Source: Hominisplanchenecus faecis
GTDB taxonomy: Bacteria; Bacillota; Clostridia; Lachnospirales; Lachnospiraceae
Direction of reading: 5' to 3'
NCBI RefSeq assembly: GCF_020687205.1
Contig: NZ_JAJEQE010000007.1
Coordinates: forward strand, 23,934-87,933
Length of the DNA stretch: 64,000 nt
The notes under the pieces were generated by a model. That model worked only from the letters and a program-made list of their open reading frames with translations. It searched no databases and was not told where the DNA came from. Position numbers and translations under genes: made by a program. Every line of letters starts with the position of its first letter. The stretch's first letter is position 1. This document shows, in pieces, positions 35,199 to 46,500 of the stretch.

Positions 35199-36020
35199 TT
35201 ACTGCGATTCTTCGTTTTCCGCTTCTTCCAATGCTTCCAGTGCAATGCGAACACGGTCGCTTCCCAGCTTATAATACACATCCGTCACTTCGATGCCGAC
35301 CGCCTGATAGCCTGACTCTGCCGCCGCAAGGATGGTAGTACCAGCTCCGGCAAACGGATCTAAGATCAGGCCGCCCGGCTCGCAGATCTGGATGACATCC
35401 TTCATCAGCTGGAGCGGCTTCTCTGTCACATGGATGCGGTTCTGTGGATTTCCATAACGGAACACACCCGGAAGGCAGGACACCGGGCGGTTGATCGGCA
35501 TCGGGCCGTTGCTTCCCCATACAATATACTCTGCCTGCTGGCGGAACCTGCCTTTCTGCGGACGGGAGTTTCCCTTGTCCCAGACTGCGGTTCCTCTCCA
35601 GATCCAGCCTGCCCACTGAAGGGCATCGGTAATGGACGGGTACTGTCTCCAGTCAATAAAGAGGCAGATCGGAGCCCCTCTCTTGCAGGCTTTCCGCACA
35701 TCGTACAGCCATTCTGCCATCCAGTGGGTCCAGGAACGCTGGTCCTTATTATCCCCATCAAAATCCGGCAGGGCGTTTTCCGCTTTCATACTGCTGTACT
35801 TCTGGTTAGTGGTACGGTTGCGTTCATTCTGCTTGGTTCCCCCAGACGCATAAGGCGGATCGGTCACGACTGCATCAAAAATTCCCGGCTGGAATCCTTT
35901 TACCAGCTTTAAGGTATCCCCATGCAGGATACGCCAGTTCGCCCCTCCGGCAGACTCATCCGGCAGGCAGTCCGGTTTTAAAAGATCTTCAAGTTTCAGG
36001 GTATTTCCCATAGGCATCAT
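35199..36020 (-). CDS. DNA methyltransferase, N4/N6 beta-type
   Basis: 273 residues. Catalytic motif IV VVTDPPYASGG precedes the SAM-binding motif I LILDPFAGAGTTILAAAESG, giving the beta-class order of adenine-N6/cytosine-N4 methylases. A hydrophilic target region lies between them. The true start may be ATG 36011 (AAAGGATGATGCC upstream). No restriction endonuclease is adjacent, so it is an orphan methylase. Likely for protection of element DNA or regulation; needs SAM, and metK is 1.8 kb upstream in the same transcript direction. Confidence 0.88.
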   Translation of the reverse strand: MMPMGNTLKLEDLLKPDCLPDESAGGANWRILHGDTLKLVKGFQPGIFDAVVTDPPYASGGTKQNERNRTTNQKYSSMKAENALPDFDGDNKDQRSWTHWMAEWLYDVRKACKRGAPICLFIDWRQYPSITDALQWAGWIWRGTAVWDKGNSRPQKGRFRQQAEYIVWGSNGPMPINRPVSCLPGVFRYGNPQNRIHVTEKPLQLMKDVIQICEPGGLILDPFAGAGTTILAAAESGYQAVGIEVTDVYYKLGSDRVRIALEALEEAENEESQ

Positions 36021-36077
36021 CCTTTCGGTCGCTTATTTTCCAGATTTCTCTGGAAGTGCTTTTCTTTAGGGAACTGC

Positions 36078-36851
36078 TCATCGGCAGGTATCCTCTTTTT
36101 TCGGTATTTCTTTTCTCGGCGTTCTGGGCGGTTCATGGTGATCCGACAGTTCGGTTTCCACATATTCGCTGATGATTCCCAGTGCTTCATAATAATTGCC
36201 ACTCTTGTGGACACGGTCTGCCATCTCGTTGGCCTGTTCGGACATCCCGGCACATCTGAGCAATCTTGAGGCATCGCCAAGGATTGAGAAAATATTTCCG
36301 TCATGCCCTAAGAGTTTCAGCTTCAGATGGGACGGCTTTGGTTTCGATTGCTTTTCCTGCATCTCGTTTTCTGGTGCTTTCACCTGTATCTGGAAATCCG
36401 AGCCGGCACCAACATAGAAATGTAAGTATAATTCACCACCGTCTACCTTGATCTCCCGCTGTTCCAGACTTTCTCCCCAGCCATCGCTGTACTGCCCTCT
36501 CAGATACTGCCCCACCACACGGTATTCCTCTGGGGTCAGATTCTCCCGGAGTGTCAGGTTTGCACAGCCATATAAAACACCCTCCTGTTCTTTTACCGCC
36601 ATTGTAATGCGTTCCACTTTTTCCTTAATGTCCTTGTTTCGGTCAAAATAATCAATCAGGTTGCATGGCTGGTTGTCAGGCATACCGAGCCGGTTGATTT
36701 CATCAACCTTTTCTGCTATGGATGTCTGATACTGCACCAGGTCAGGTCCTTCCAATGGCTCCGCATCATCCAGATCCACAATGTCTGAATAGTCCGGAAT
36801 AAACTCTGCCATCAGAGGTGACAGCATTTCCACTTCTATTTTATCTTTCAA
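36078..36851 (-). CDS. conserved ICE protein, 257 residues
   Basis: TTG start at 36851 (GAGGTGG just upstream), overlapping the primase-like gene by 11 bases. Longer upstream frames lack homology. Acidic N-terminus (IPDYSDIVDLDDAEPLEG), a central part with EGVLYGCANLTLRENLTPEE and a C-terminal half that contains KLLGHDGNIFSILGDASRLL, then RCAGMSEQANEMADRVHKSG and a basic tail. The latter segment is typical of small ICE proteins of Clostridia, but I cannot name the function. Confidence 0.65.
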   Translation of the reverse strand: MKDKIEVEMLSPLMAEFIPDYSDIVDLDDAEPLEGPDLVQYQTSIAEKVDEINRLGMPDNQPCNLIDYFDRNKDIKEKVERITMAVKEQEGVLYGCANLTLRENLTPEEYRVVGQYLRGQYSDGWGESLEQREIKVDGGELYLHFYVGAGSDFQIQVKAPENEMQEKQSKPKPSHLKLKLLGHDGNIFSILGDASRLLRCAGMSEQANEMADRVHKSGNYYEALGIISEYVETELSDHHEPPRTPRKEIPKKEDTCR

Positions 36852-37827
36852 GGCACCACCTCGCTTCTCTGTTCTGCCGTTTCTCTGGTGTACGGGCAGC
36901 CATCTTTGCCACGTCTGCCCAGTCTGCCCCTTCGATCTCCGGCAGGTTCTCGATGATCTGATAGTTTCCCTCGTAGGCTTTTCGGATATGTTCACACGCC
37001 CACCGTCCGGCAAAGTCATTGTCGGTACACACTTCGATCTCGGTGATCTCCGGGTGCTGGGACAGAAAATGTTCCAATGCCTGCGGCTTTTTCATGCTCC
37101 GCTGGCTCTGCCCTTCTTTTGGTGCGCTGATCCCGCCAAGTTCCAGACGGTACTTATCCCGGCTTCCCTGTCTCTGTTCCAATGTCATGTGGGCAAGCAC
37201 ATCCACACAGGCTTCATAAACAGCAACCCGTCTGCATCCTGTTTGTGCCGGAACACAAAAAGCGTATGCCTTTTCGCTTCCGGCCTGTTCCATCTTAAAA
37301 GACTTTCCGCTGGCATCGTAAATCCCACGCAGGAAAGCATACCTTGCCACCTGATTTTCGTCCTTGCCTACGAACACAGCATTGTGATAGGGCAGGCTTT
37401 CATACAGGATTCCCAGATGAACACACTGCTGTAAGACCTCGCTGCTGATGCCCCGCTCTTTCAGATATCGGAACACCCTGCGGCAGTCCGGGCTGGCTGG
37501 CGGCAAGACAAACGGCTTTTGGGGCTTTGTCTCCACAGGCGGAGGGATGTAGGTGGGATACTCACCTTTCAGCATTTGCACTGCCTCCAGAAAGGAACAC
37601 CCATCTACATGGATCAGGAAATTTAATGCACTGGTTCCCCCGATATCTCTGGATTTCCAGTGCCACTGGCTGGTGAGCTCGTTGATTTTAAAGCTATCGT
37701 GGTCTGTCAGCTCCCATTCATTTCTGGCTGAAGATTTTTTCAGGCGGTTCGGCTGGTATTTCTTCAGGTACTCAATGGCGGTGATCTCCCTTGCCCGTTT
37801 GATCTCTTCTTCCGGAATCCACGGCAT
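36841..37827 (-). CDS. DUF3991/toprim primase-like protein
   Basis: 328 residues. N-terminal CHC2/DUF3991-like domain (EITAIEYLKKYQPNRLKKSS, HWKSRDIGGTSALNFLIHVD), then a toprim domain with VAVYEACVDVLAHMTLEQ and the acidic centre EIEVCTDNDFAGRWACEHI. The zinc-binding cysteines of true CHC2 are missing, as usual in DUF3991 proteins. A role in priming the transferred strand is inferred. The start forms a TAATG overlap with metK. Confidence 0.82.
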   Translation of the reverse strand: MPWIPEEEIKRAREITAIEYLKKYQPNRLKKSSARNEWELTDHDSFKINELTSQWHWKSRDIGGTSALNFLIHVDGCSFLEAVQMLKGEYPTYIPPPVETKPQKPFVLPPASPDCRRVFRYLKERGISSEVLQQCVHLGILYESLPYHNAVFVGKDENQVARYAFLRGIYDASGKSFKMEQAGSEKAYAFCVPAQTGCRRVAVYEACVDVLAHMTLEQRQGSRDKYRLELGGISAPKEGQSQRSMKKPQALEHFLSQHPEITEIEVCTDNDFAGRWACEHIRKAYEGNYQIIENLPEIEGADWADVAKMAARTPEKRQNREARWCLER

Positions 37828-38987
37828 TACATCACGGTATCCCGGAGCTGCTCTGCCTTATCCGTTTTCTCCCACGGGAATTCCTTTCTTCCAAAATGCC
37901 CGAACACGGCACTCTGTCGGTAGATCGGCCGCTTCAGGTGCAGGGTGTCACTAATCTGGCTTGGGGTAAGCCCAAACACCAGAGGAATCGCAGCGGCGAG
38001 GCAGTCATCCGCACAGATCTTTCCGGTTCCAAAGGTATCCACCTGCACCATGACTGGCTGGGCAACCCCGATGGCATAGGCAAGGGACACCTGGCATCGG
38101 CTGGCAAGTCCGGCAGCTACCATGTTTTTGGCGATGTAACGGGCCATGTATGCCCCGGAACGGTCAACTTTGGAACAATCCTTCCCGGAGAATGCACCGC
38201 CGCCATGCGGTACCAGGCTGCCGTAGGTATCCACCATTAGTTTCCTTCCGGTCAGTCCGGTGTCTGCATCCAGACCTCCGCACACAAATCTGCCCGATGG
38301 GTTAATCAGGATCTTGGTATCCTCATCCGGTGGCAGCATACGGAGTGCCGGGCGTAACACTTTCTCCCGGATCTCATGCTCCAGCTTCCGAAGGGATTTT
38401 TCCTTTTCATGCTGGCAGGACACAATGACGGTATCCAGCCGGGCAGGTCTGTCATCTTCATACTCCACGGTCACCTGCGCCTTTCCATCTGGCAAGATTC
38501 CCGTGATATATCCGCTTCTACGGCTTGCAGACAGTTCCCTTACAATGCGGTTCGCCAGAACCACTGGCATCGGCATAAGCTGCGGTGTCTCATCGCAGGC
38601 GTAGCCAATCATGATGCCCTGATCCCCGGCACCGCTGGCAAGTCCGCTCTGAACAGAAACAGTCCCTGCCCTTCGTTCTCTGGATCTCTCCACTGCCCCG
38701 GCGATATCCGGACTCTGTTTGTGGATGAGGGCATCCATGTGGATTTCCTCTGCTTCATAGCCTGCACTCTCCAGCACCTTTTTGATGATTTCAAACACCT
38801 GTGGCTCAAATCGGCTGGTGATCTCTCCTGCTACAATGATGTTCCTTTTGGTCGCCAGCACCTCGCAGGCCACTCTGGAATTTTCGTCCTCTTTCAGACA
38901 CGCGTCCAGAATGCTGTCTGCGATCAGGTCGCAGAGCTTATCCGGATGTCCTTCTGTTACGGATTCTGCTGTATAAAATCGTTTCAT
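37827..38987 (-). CDS. metK: S-adenosylmethionine synthetase
   Basis: 386 residues from ATG 38987, with AAAGGATGG upstream. All three conserved parts are present: FYTAESVTEGHPDKLCDLIA, a GAGDQGIMIGYACDET box and the GGGAFSGKDCSKVDRSGAYM loop. Makes SAM from methionine and ATP. Normally a housekeeping gene, here it is part of an ICE transcript between a sortase and a primase-like gene. Two DNA methylases in the same element are the likely users. The length fits the family, and nothing suggests decay. Confidence 0.95.
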   Translation of the reverse strand: MKRFYTAESVTEGHPDKLCDLIADSILDACLKEDENSRVACEVLATKRNIIVAGEITSRFEPQVFEIIKKVLESAGYEAEEIHMDALIHKQSPDIAGAVERSRERRAGTVSVQSGLASGAGDQGIMIGYACDETPQLMPMPVVLANRIVRELSASRRSGYITGILPDGKAQVTVEYEDDRPARLDTVIVSCQHEKEKSLRKLEHEIREKVLRPALRMLPPDEDTKILINPSGRFVCGGLDADTGLTGRKLMVDTYGSLVPHGGGAFSGKDCSKVDRSGAYMARYIAKNMVAAGLASRCQVSLAYAIGVAQPVMVQVDTFGTGKICADDCLAAAIPLVFGLTPSQISDTLHLKRPIYRQSAVFGHFGRKEFPWEKTDKAEQLRDTVM

Positions 38988-39071
38988 AATCGTTACCATC
39001 CTTTCCAAGTAAATAATAACGGCAGGAAACGCTCCTTTCTGGAACACTTTCTGCCGGATCTGGGTTATAAG

Positions 39072-39089
39072 TTGTCTCACATTCTGCAC
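39072..39089 (+). promoter_or_regulatory. 18-base operator copy 1
   Basis: TTGTCTCACATTCTGCAC, followed by TTTTCTGGTACTTTC, upstream of metK. It matches copies at 39,193 and 53,093 with the consensus TTGTCTCAYWTTYTGCAC. Confidence 0.5.
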
Positions 39090-39192
39090 TTTTCTGGTAC
39101 TTTCAGACACTTTTTTCAACCTAAATACTACCAATGCACACCCTTACATAATCCCCCTGTTTTGAACACATCCCTGCCCGTGCGGTCATTAT

Positions 39193-39210
39193 TTGTCTCA
39201 TTTTCTGCAC
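39193..39210 (+). promoter_or_regulatory. 18-base operator copy 2
   Basis: TTGTCTCATTTTCTGCAC, just after the sortase stop. It is followed by TTTTCTGGTACTTAC as in copy 1, so the repeat extends about 35 bases. Confidence 0.5.
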
Positions 39211-39221
39211 TTTTCTGGTAC

Positions 39222-40037
39222 TTACGAACACTTCTGACTCCACACTGCCCCGGAAACCGGCACCGCCAGGACGATGTTCCTGGCACCGCTCCATTCATAT
39301 GAACACGTGACGAGCGTCAAAACCTTATCGTATATACACTTCAGGTAATCATCCCCGGTTTCGAACACTTCCCTCTGCTTAGCTGCTTTTAAATATTCCT
39401 GCACTGCCTCCGCATCTGCGAGTTTCTGCTGGAATGGGAACAAATTCCTGTCTGCTTTCAGCACCGTGACAATTCGGTATTCCTGAATGCTATCCTCTGT
39501 CTGAAGATAAGCAAAGGGATGCTCCTGATAGTACGTTTCATCTGCATATAAGTCCAGATTTCCGAACATTGCCCCACTGTTCATGTTGTGACCGTAAATG
39601 ATAAGGTTCCGACTTTCAGACACTTTACAGTCTGCCTGTAAAAACAGGCTTCCGTTGATGTCATATTCCTTTTTGTAATTCCGTTTCAGGTAAAACTCCC
39701 CATTCTCCTGTTCGGACTGAAGCACCGGGTAATCAATCCCGGTATCCGGTATTGTCAGCCATCCCTGCACATCCGGGTATTGTTCCCGAAGAGAAACAAG
39801 GTCTACCGCAGCCACCGGGCATTTTCTTCCAGCTGGTTGGTCTTTCTTTTCAGAGCCTGAGGCTCCCGGAGCTTCCGGCTCCGGGAAATTCCCTTTCAGC
39901 TCTGCCACCAGCTTTTTGTTCTCCATTGGAAGATATACCATGTGGTAAATCAGAAACCCGGCACTTGTCAGCGTCACTGCAAGGCAGATGATCTTGAAAA
40001 ACCTCTGTAAGATTCCTGTCTTTGGTTTTTTCTTCAT
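39222..40037 (-). CDS. srtB: class B sortase
   Basis: 271 residues. N-terminal membrane anchor (FKIICLAVTLTSAGFLIYHM), then a sortase fold with catalytic His in NLIIYGHNMNSGAMFGNLDL, catalytic Cys in TLVTCSYEWSGARN and Arg two residues later. The GHNMxxGxMF.dL motif marks class B. It starts with a 4-base overlap with the cyclotransferase gene, itself overlapping the adhesin gene. The adhesin's NPKTG motif suits a class B sortase, so this enzyme is its likely anchor. Confidence 0.92.
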   Translation of the reverse strand: MKKKPKTGILQRFFKIICLAVTLTSAGFLIYHMVYLPMENKKLVAELKGNFPEPEAPGASGSEKKDQPAGRKCPVAAVDLVSLREQYPDVQGWLTIPDTGIDYPVLQSEQENGEFYLKRNYKKEYDINGSLFLQADCKVSESRNLIIYGHNMNSGAMFGNLDLYADETYYQEHPFAYLQTEDSIQEYRIVTVLKADRNLFPFQQKLADAEAVQEYLKAAKQREVFETGDDYLKCIYDKVLTLVTCSYEWSGARNIVLAVPVSGAVWSQKCS

Positions 40038-40573
40038 CGTTCCTGTCCGGCTTTTCTCTGCTTCTTTGGCTGACTCTTCTGCGTCTTTCCCGGCACAGGC
40101 GGTTTCCTTGCTGCTTTCAGGATCGGCTCTGTCGGGATTTGGTTCTGTCTGCAGCCCTTTAAGATCCCAGTCAGGTACGACCGTCCGGGCGGATTAAAGT
40201 TCTGCATGTAATCTTTTGTCATGATATAGACAATGGCTTTGATCTCTCTTCCATCTTTGTTCTTGACAGTGATCTCCTGCTTGTCGTAAAAATCAGGATA
40301 GCCTTCATAAAGATCCAGGCTCTTTTCACAGTCCCCGGTCAGTGACCAGAGGACGCCGTCCACATGGCTTCCCTCTTCCGGGAAGATGGTGGCAAGGCCG
40401 CTTCCTGCGGCTGCAAAGGTCAGCCGATACCCCTCCAGGCGGACGATTTCTACCACCTCCGCCTTTGGGCACCGATATGCCATCTGGTCCAGATCCATGT
40501 TGCTTCCATACGCAAAATATAATTGTTTCAGCCTATCTGCCCCCTTTTTTCTTCTTTCTTCTGGATGCCACAC
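40034..40573 (-). CDS. gamma-glutamylcyclotransferase (AIG2/GGCT family)
   Basis: 179 residues; the first about 17 may be untranslated, because the domain begins at QLYFAYGSNMDLDQMAYRCP and no good ribosome site is visible. YFAYGSNM is the family's nucleotide/substrate loop. VEIVRLEGYRLTFA and a probable catalytic Glu in DGVLWSLTGDCEKSLDLYEG follow. The enzymes release 5-oxoproline from gamma-glutamyl amines. The basic C-terminal tail is unusual. Sandwiched by overlaps between adhesin and sortase. Pfam notes that Amidoligase_2 genes of Firmicutes neighbour Aig2-type cyclotransferases; an amidoligase is indeed 6.4 kb upstream. Confidence 0.86.
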   Translation of the reverse strand: MWHPEERRKKGADRLKQLYFAYGSNMDLDQMAYRCPKAEVVEIVRLEGYRLTFAAAGSGLATIFPEEGSHVDGVLWSLTGDCEKSLDLYEGYPDFYDKQEITVKNKDGREIKAIVYIMTKDYMQNFNPPGRSYLTGILKGCRQNQIPTEPILKAARKPPVPGKTQKSQPKKQRKAGQER

Positions 40574-43500
40574 CCATGCCGATCAGACCGCCTGCGGAAA
40601 GAATCAGGCACAGGGCCGGAATCCAGAGGTTGGTGTCATCGCCTGTTTTCGGGTTGCTTACAAACGGGGTATCCTCCGGCAGCTTCTCGTTCGTCACTTT
40701 CTGGATGACTTCGATCACTGGAGTTTTGTCATCTACATAGGTAAATGTCACCTCATGTTTGGTCTCATCCAGCTGATAGCCCTCCGGTGCTTTGGTCTCA
40801 ACCAGATAATAGGTGGCTGCCTTATCAAATTTGCCGTCCTTATAAGTTCCGATTGCAAGCAGTCCGCTGGTTGCATGGCCGTTTTCATCAGTGGTCAGGG
40901 TTTCTACCACTTTGCCATCCGCATCCCTCAGTTCAAATTCTGCATCTTTCAGTGCTGCTCCGGTATCCTTATCTGTTTTCTCAATGATCAGACGTCCCTT
41001 TGCGGTGTCATCTTTCATGGCTACCTTCTGGATCTCTGCGGTATCTGCCACCTCGAAGGTGATCTCCTCTGCAACGACATAACCGTTTGGAGCCTGCTCT
41101 TCTTTCAGGGTGTATTTACCAATCGGAAGTTTTTCGATATAATGCGGCTCTTTACCGGAAGTCCAGGTTTCTACGATGTTGCCATTTTCATCTGTGATGG
41201 TCAGTTTGGCTCCTTCGATCTCATTATCTCCGGTAATATCCGTTTTGCTGATCTTCACTTTGGTCACGTCATCTTCCATTACCTGTTTCTGGATCTCCGC
41301 AGTATTCTCTACGGTGAATGTGATGCTTTCCGCAGTGGCATATCCATCGGCCGGCTTGTTTTCTGTCAGGGTGTAAGATTTTCCTACAACCAGTTCTTTG
41401 ATGATGTGCGGCTCCTTGGTGGATGTCCATTCCTCAACAACAGCCCCGTTTTCATCCGTCAGCTGTAATCTGGCTCCCGGCAGTTCCTCGCCCGTGGTCA
41501 GATCGGTTTTGGAAAGCTCCACGGTTGTCGGCTCATCTTCAAATACAAATTCATAGGATGCTTCTACTTCTTTATCCCCCTGGTACTCAAAAACAAATTC
41601 CTGCTCTTCTCCGGTGGTGACAAATCCATCCGGTGCATACAGCTCCTTCACATAATAGGTTCCGTCGATCGGCAGGTCTGCAATAAAGGAAATCTTTCCA
41701 TCTGCATCTGTTGTTTTTAACTCGATCAGGGTATCTGCTTCCATCAGCACCTTTCCAGATGCGGACAGGATGTCGTTTCTGGTGTACAGTCCAAAGATGC
41801 CGCCTTTTAATACACGGTCGGTATCCTTTTCTTTCTTCAGGACGTTCACTTTTACTTTCTGACGGTTGTTCTGCCAGTCCTCATCGTATACGACAACCGG
41901 GGTATCCTGGTCACGGTAGGAAAGATCTACATATCGTGGTTCTTCATCCAGCACATAACCATATGCTGTGCCCACCTCTTTGACATAGTATTTTCCAACC
42001 GGAAGGTCAGATACTTCTGCAACACCGTTTGCATCAGTAGTCACGGTTGCCACCAGCTCGTCCTTAGCATAATAATCCGGGCTTACACCATCGGCTGCTT
42101 TGATATCCTCTGCAGCGTAAATCTCAAAGGTAACGTCTGACAGGCTTCCTGTGATGTACTCAAACAGATGCTCTACAACGCCTTTGACATTGTCCAGCAG
42201 GGTGATCTTATCAAGGAATTCACCCTTCTTGTTTACGATCAGCAGGGCTTTCGGCACATCGTCTTTCATTTCCACTTTCTGTACTTTTGCGGTATCCTGA
42301 ACGGTGAATTCCACATCCGTGGTCTTTAAATAACCAAGCGGTGCAAGAGATTCACGGAGGGTATAAGTTTTTCCAACGGTCAGGTATTTGATCACATGAG
42401 GCTCATCCTTTACGGAAGTCCAGCTGTCGATCACATTTCCATCCTTGTCCAGAACAGAAAGGGATGCCCCGTTCAGCTCTACGCCTGTGGTCAGGTCGGA
42501 TTTTGTCACCTCGATGGTGGTCGGCTGGTTCTTCTTCACAGATTTCAGCTTGATGGTCGGAATGTCCTGCCCCTGATAGGTGGCATCAAATTCCAGTATC
42601 TCGTCAGAAGATACAAAACCATCCGGTGCAGAAATTTCTTTCACATAATAAGTTCCAAGCGGCAGGTCCAGGGTGAAGTGTGCCTGTCCTTTTTCATCGC
42701 TTGTGATCTCCTGTAATAAGGTATCTGCTTTCACAATAATCTTGTCACCGGATTTGATCTCGTTCTTATTGTAAAGACCGAATGTAGCTCCAGCTACCGT
42801 GCTTCCTGTTTCTGCATCCTGTTTTTCCACGGTGATGCTTACTTTCTGGCGTTCATTGGTAAAAGTCACTTCTTCGTCTACGACTGGGGTATCCTGTCCG
42901 GCATAGGTAAAAGTTACTTCTTCGCCTTTGGCATTCCAGGTGTAGCCCTCCGGCGTTTTTTTCTCTTCTACACGGTATTTGCCGAGCGGAAGGTTCTCTA
43001 CTACGGCACTTCCGGTTTCATCGGTTGTCACCGTTGCCACCAGTGTGTCTTTGGCATATTCCAGATAACGGTTGCCGTTCTCATCTTTCTGATGGTCTGC
43101 GGTATAGATATCTTCTGCGGCATAAACCTCAAACACGGCTCCTGCAAGGCTGGCTTCCTCATAGGTGAAATCCTTGTCAAAACCTTTGACTACTTCTCCT
43201 TCCTTGTGGATGGTCAGTCTGCCTTTTGCCGGGTGGTTCTCGAATTCCACCTCGATGATCAGGTCACCGCTGACCGGATCTTCCTGGTATGCAGTATCGC
43301 TGTCTACCTTGATTTCCACGGTATTGGCACTGTGGGTGTATCCATCCGGTGCAGTCACTTCTTCGATGCGGTAATTTCCACAAGCCAGATTCTGTGGCAG
43401 GATCAGGTATCCATTCTCATCCGTAAAATAAGATTTATGTACCATAGTAGATGGGTAGGTGGTCACCTGTTCCACATATTTCTTGTTATCCAGATCGTAT

Positions 43501-46500
43501 ACTTTAAACTCAGTATTCGGAACCAGGACAGATTTCTTTGTCTCGTCATCTTTTTTGACGATCTTTAATTTTGCTTCAAACTCTTCGTCCAGAAGCACAC
43601 GCCATACCTGCGGCTGATCCGGATTGTTTTCCGAGATCACAACCTTAAAGTCATCGACTGGTTTGAAGTTGTGCGGTGTGGTGGTCTCCCTTACAATGTA
43701 GGTTCCGTATGCAAGCGGAATGGAGCATGCATATCCACGCTCATCCGTGAACATTTCTGTCTGTCCGTCTGCGGTCAGTACAACCGGAGTTGCAGATGCA
43801 AAGTCATAGGAACCGTCCTTATTTTTCTTCAGGCTGCTCTCCAGATATGCACTGAATCCCACACCTTTTAACAGATCGGCATCGGTCTTACCATTGTTGG
43901 CTGCTTTAATGACCTGGAACGGCTGTTTGATCACATCTTCCAGAGAAGTTGCGGTACGTTCTACCGTCTGAACCAGATCTCCCTCGTCATTACACTCCAG
44001 ATCATGTTCTTCCGGGTCTGCCAGATATCCAACAGGCGGCGTCAATTCTTTCACGTAATACTTTCCGAGATAGAGGTCTGCGATTTCTGCATTTCCCTCT
44101 GTATCCGTAGTCAGGGTTGCAATCTGCGTTCCTGCCGGGTAAAGGACACCTGTCTGTCCATCCGGATGAACGATATCCTCACGGGCATACAGTCCGTAAA
44201 CCGCACCCTCAAGGGTTGCATCTCCCTGTGCGGTCTTTCCGGTTTCGGAATCCTCTTTTACCAGTTTGATCTTCGCATTGACACGCTCGTTCTGGAACGT
44301 GTGGCTGAAAGAAACGGTTGCCTCTTTGTCTGTGGTGTACTGGAACGTAAAAGAGTACACATCCTCACTGTTTCTGGTATATCCGGCCGGTGCAGAAACC
44401 TCTTTCATGTAGTAGCTGTTAGCGATCGGCAGGTCTGCCTGATATACGGCTTTTCCGTCTGTTCCGGTCACTACCTTCTCAATGAGGGTATCTTTTTTGA
44501 CCACAACGGTTCCGTCCGCTGCTTTGATGTCGTTTCCGGCATACAGGCCATAAGTGCCGCCCGGAAGGTATTTCCTGGTTTCCTTATCCTGTTTGTATAC
44601 GCTTACGCTTGCTTTTTGGCGGTCATTTTTGAATGTCACGCTTCCCATGACCTTCTCCACATTGCTTCCGGCATAGGAAAGGGTGATTTCCTGGCTTTCG
44701 CCTGTGCATATCAGATTTTGTGGTGCCTGCATTTCTTTTACCACATATTTTCCCAGATATAGATTATCCAGTGTGACACTTCCGTCATCCCCGGTAGTAA
44801 GTCCGGCTTTGACCAGTGCGTCTTTTTTATAAATGACGGTTCCGTCTGCGGATACAATATCCGCTGCGGCATAAACATTGTAAACCGCACTCTTCTGTTT
44901 CTGCTCGGTATAAACAAAGGAAACACCATCATCAGTTACCTTTGCTCCGGTCAGGACTTCTCCTAATTTATAAACAGTCAGGCTTGCCATCTGCTCTGCA
45001 TCGGTAACGGTTTGTTTTACAGTATCTCCGATGACCAGTTTCACATCGTAGGCTTTGGTATCCAGCAGATATCCGTTTGGTACGGAGATCTCTTTCAGGT
45101 ATACGGTATCCTGTGTTTTGGTGATCGTAACGCTGGAAGCTCCGTTGGCATCTGTGGCCGGCATCTTTGTGATCAAGTTCTTTCCATCCTTGTCACTGTA
45201 AACGCCATAAACTGCACCTGCGATGGCTTTGTTGCTCTTGCGGTCCTTCTTTACGATCTCCAGAGTTGCCTGTTTTACCCATGACACTTTAAAATCTACA
45301 TACTTCTCATCGGTCACGCCCTCGCCAAATACCAGGGCAAGGTCCTGTGTCTCGCTTCCGGTTGTGATCTTGTAAGCGGAATAGTCTTTGATGATGCTTC
45401 CCTTCATGGTAACAGACCATTCCCCTTTGACATCCACTGCCTGTGTCAGCGGTGCAGATAAGTAGAATTTGGTACCGCCGCAGATCTCCACGGATGCACC
45501 TGCACTGCTTGTTTTTCCCGTTGTCACATTATGCAGTTTGACACCGGAAGGCAGTTTCATGGTGATGGTCTGCAGTTCGGATGCCTTAAAGGTGATCTCT
45601 TCTGTTCTCTGGCTGTTGCCGCTGATATATGCGGTAACATCTGCATTGGAGAAACTCATGTCCACTTCCGGTATCTCCGGCTGGCTCATGCAATAATTGT
45701 AGAGTTCCATTGCCAGAGCCTGTCCGGTTGCATTCGTACCGGAAAAAGCGTCACTACTGTTATTGGCATAAGACGCAGCCAGATGGACAATGATAAACTG
45801 TTTTCCAGCGGAAAAATCAGGATGTTTCTCTGAGAAAAATCCATTTTCGCCGGATGCTTTTGTGCCGTAGTAGCATACTTTTGCCAGTGCTTTGCTGTCA
45901 CCCAGTTTGGTGATCTTATAAACACCATCCCCAGGTCCTGCTTTTGACGGCTGCACACAGTAGGCAGTTGCAGACACGTTTCCAAATTTTACGGTATATT
46001 TATAGGTTACATAAGAACCCAGACCGTAGTCTGCATAATAGTATGCAGTCCCTCTTGTCACATCTACATCCTGTGTTGCTCTTGTACTGGTATTGACTGC
46101 GGTGAAAGAAACGGTTTCCCCATCTTCCATTGCCATAAGGTCAATATCCTGTTCCCCTGCCTGCTCCAGAACATCGCTGAGTGTCAGCCCGGATTCTTTA
46201 TCGGTTGTATTTTCTGTTTCGGCTTCCTCTAATGCGGCATCAAACTCAGATTCAGAAAGTCCACCCTGAAATTCGGGTTCTGTTTCTTCCGGTTCTTCTG
46301 TTTCAGATTCAGCTGTCTCCGGCTCAACAATTTCTGTTTCTACAGGCACTGTCTCAGTTTCTTCCTGCGAGGCAGCTTCCTCATCATCAGAACCTGTATC
46401 CTCTTCGGTAACTGCCTGTTCTGTCTGCGGTTCACTCTGAGCTGCTGTCACAGGCTCTTTTACGATCAGGTTTCTCCCAATCTGATAAACCGGGTGGTTC

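Noticed and set aside
36017..36304. 95-residue minus frame overlapping the 36.1-kb gene
   Set aside because: Antiphase to a better-supported frame; no homology or ribosome site.
44004..44762. Long plus-strand frames opposite the adhesin (also 40386-41468 and others)
   Set aside because: They are antisense shadows of the Cna-B repeats with no ribosome site or domain.
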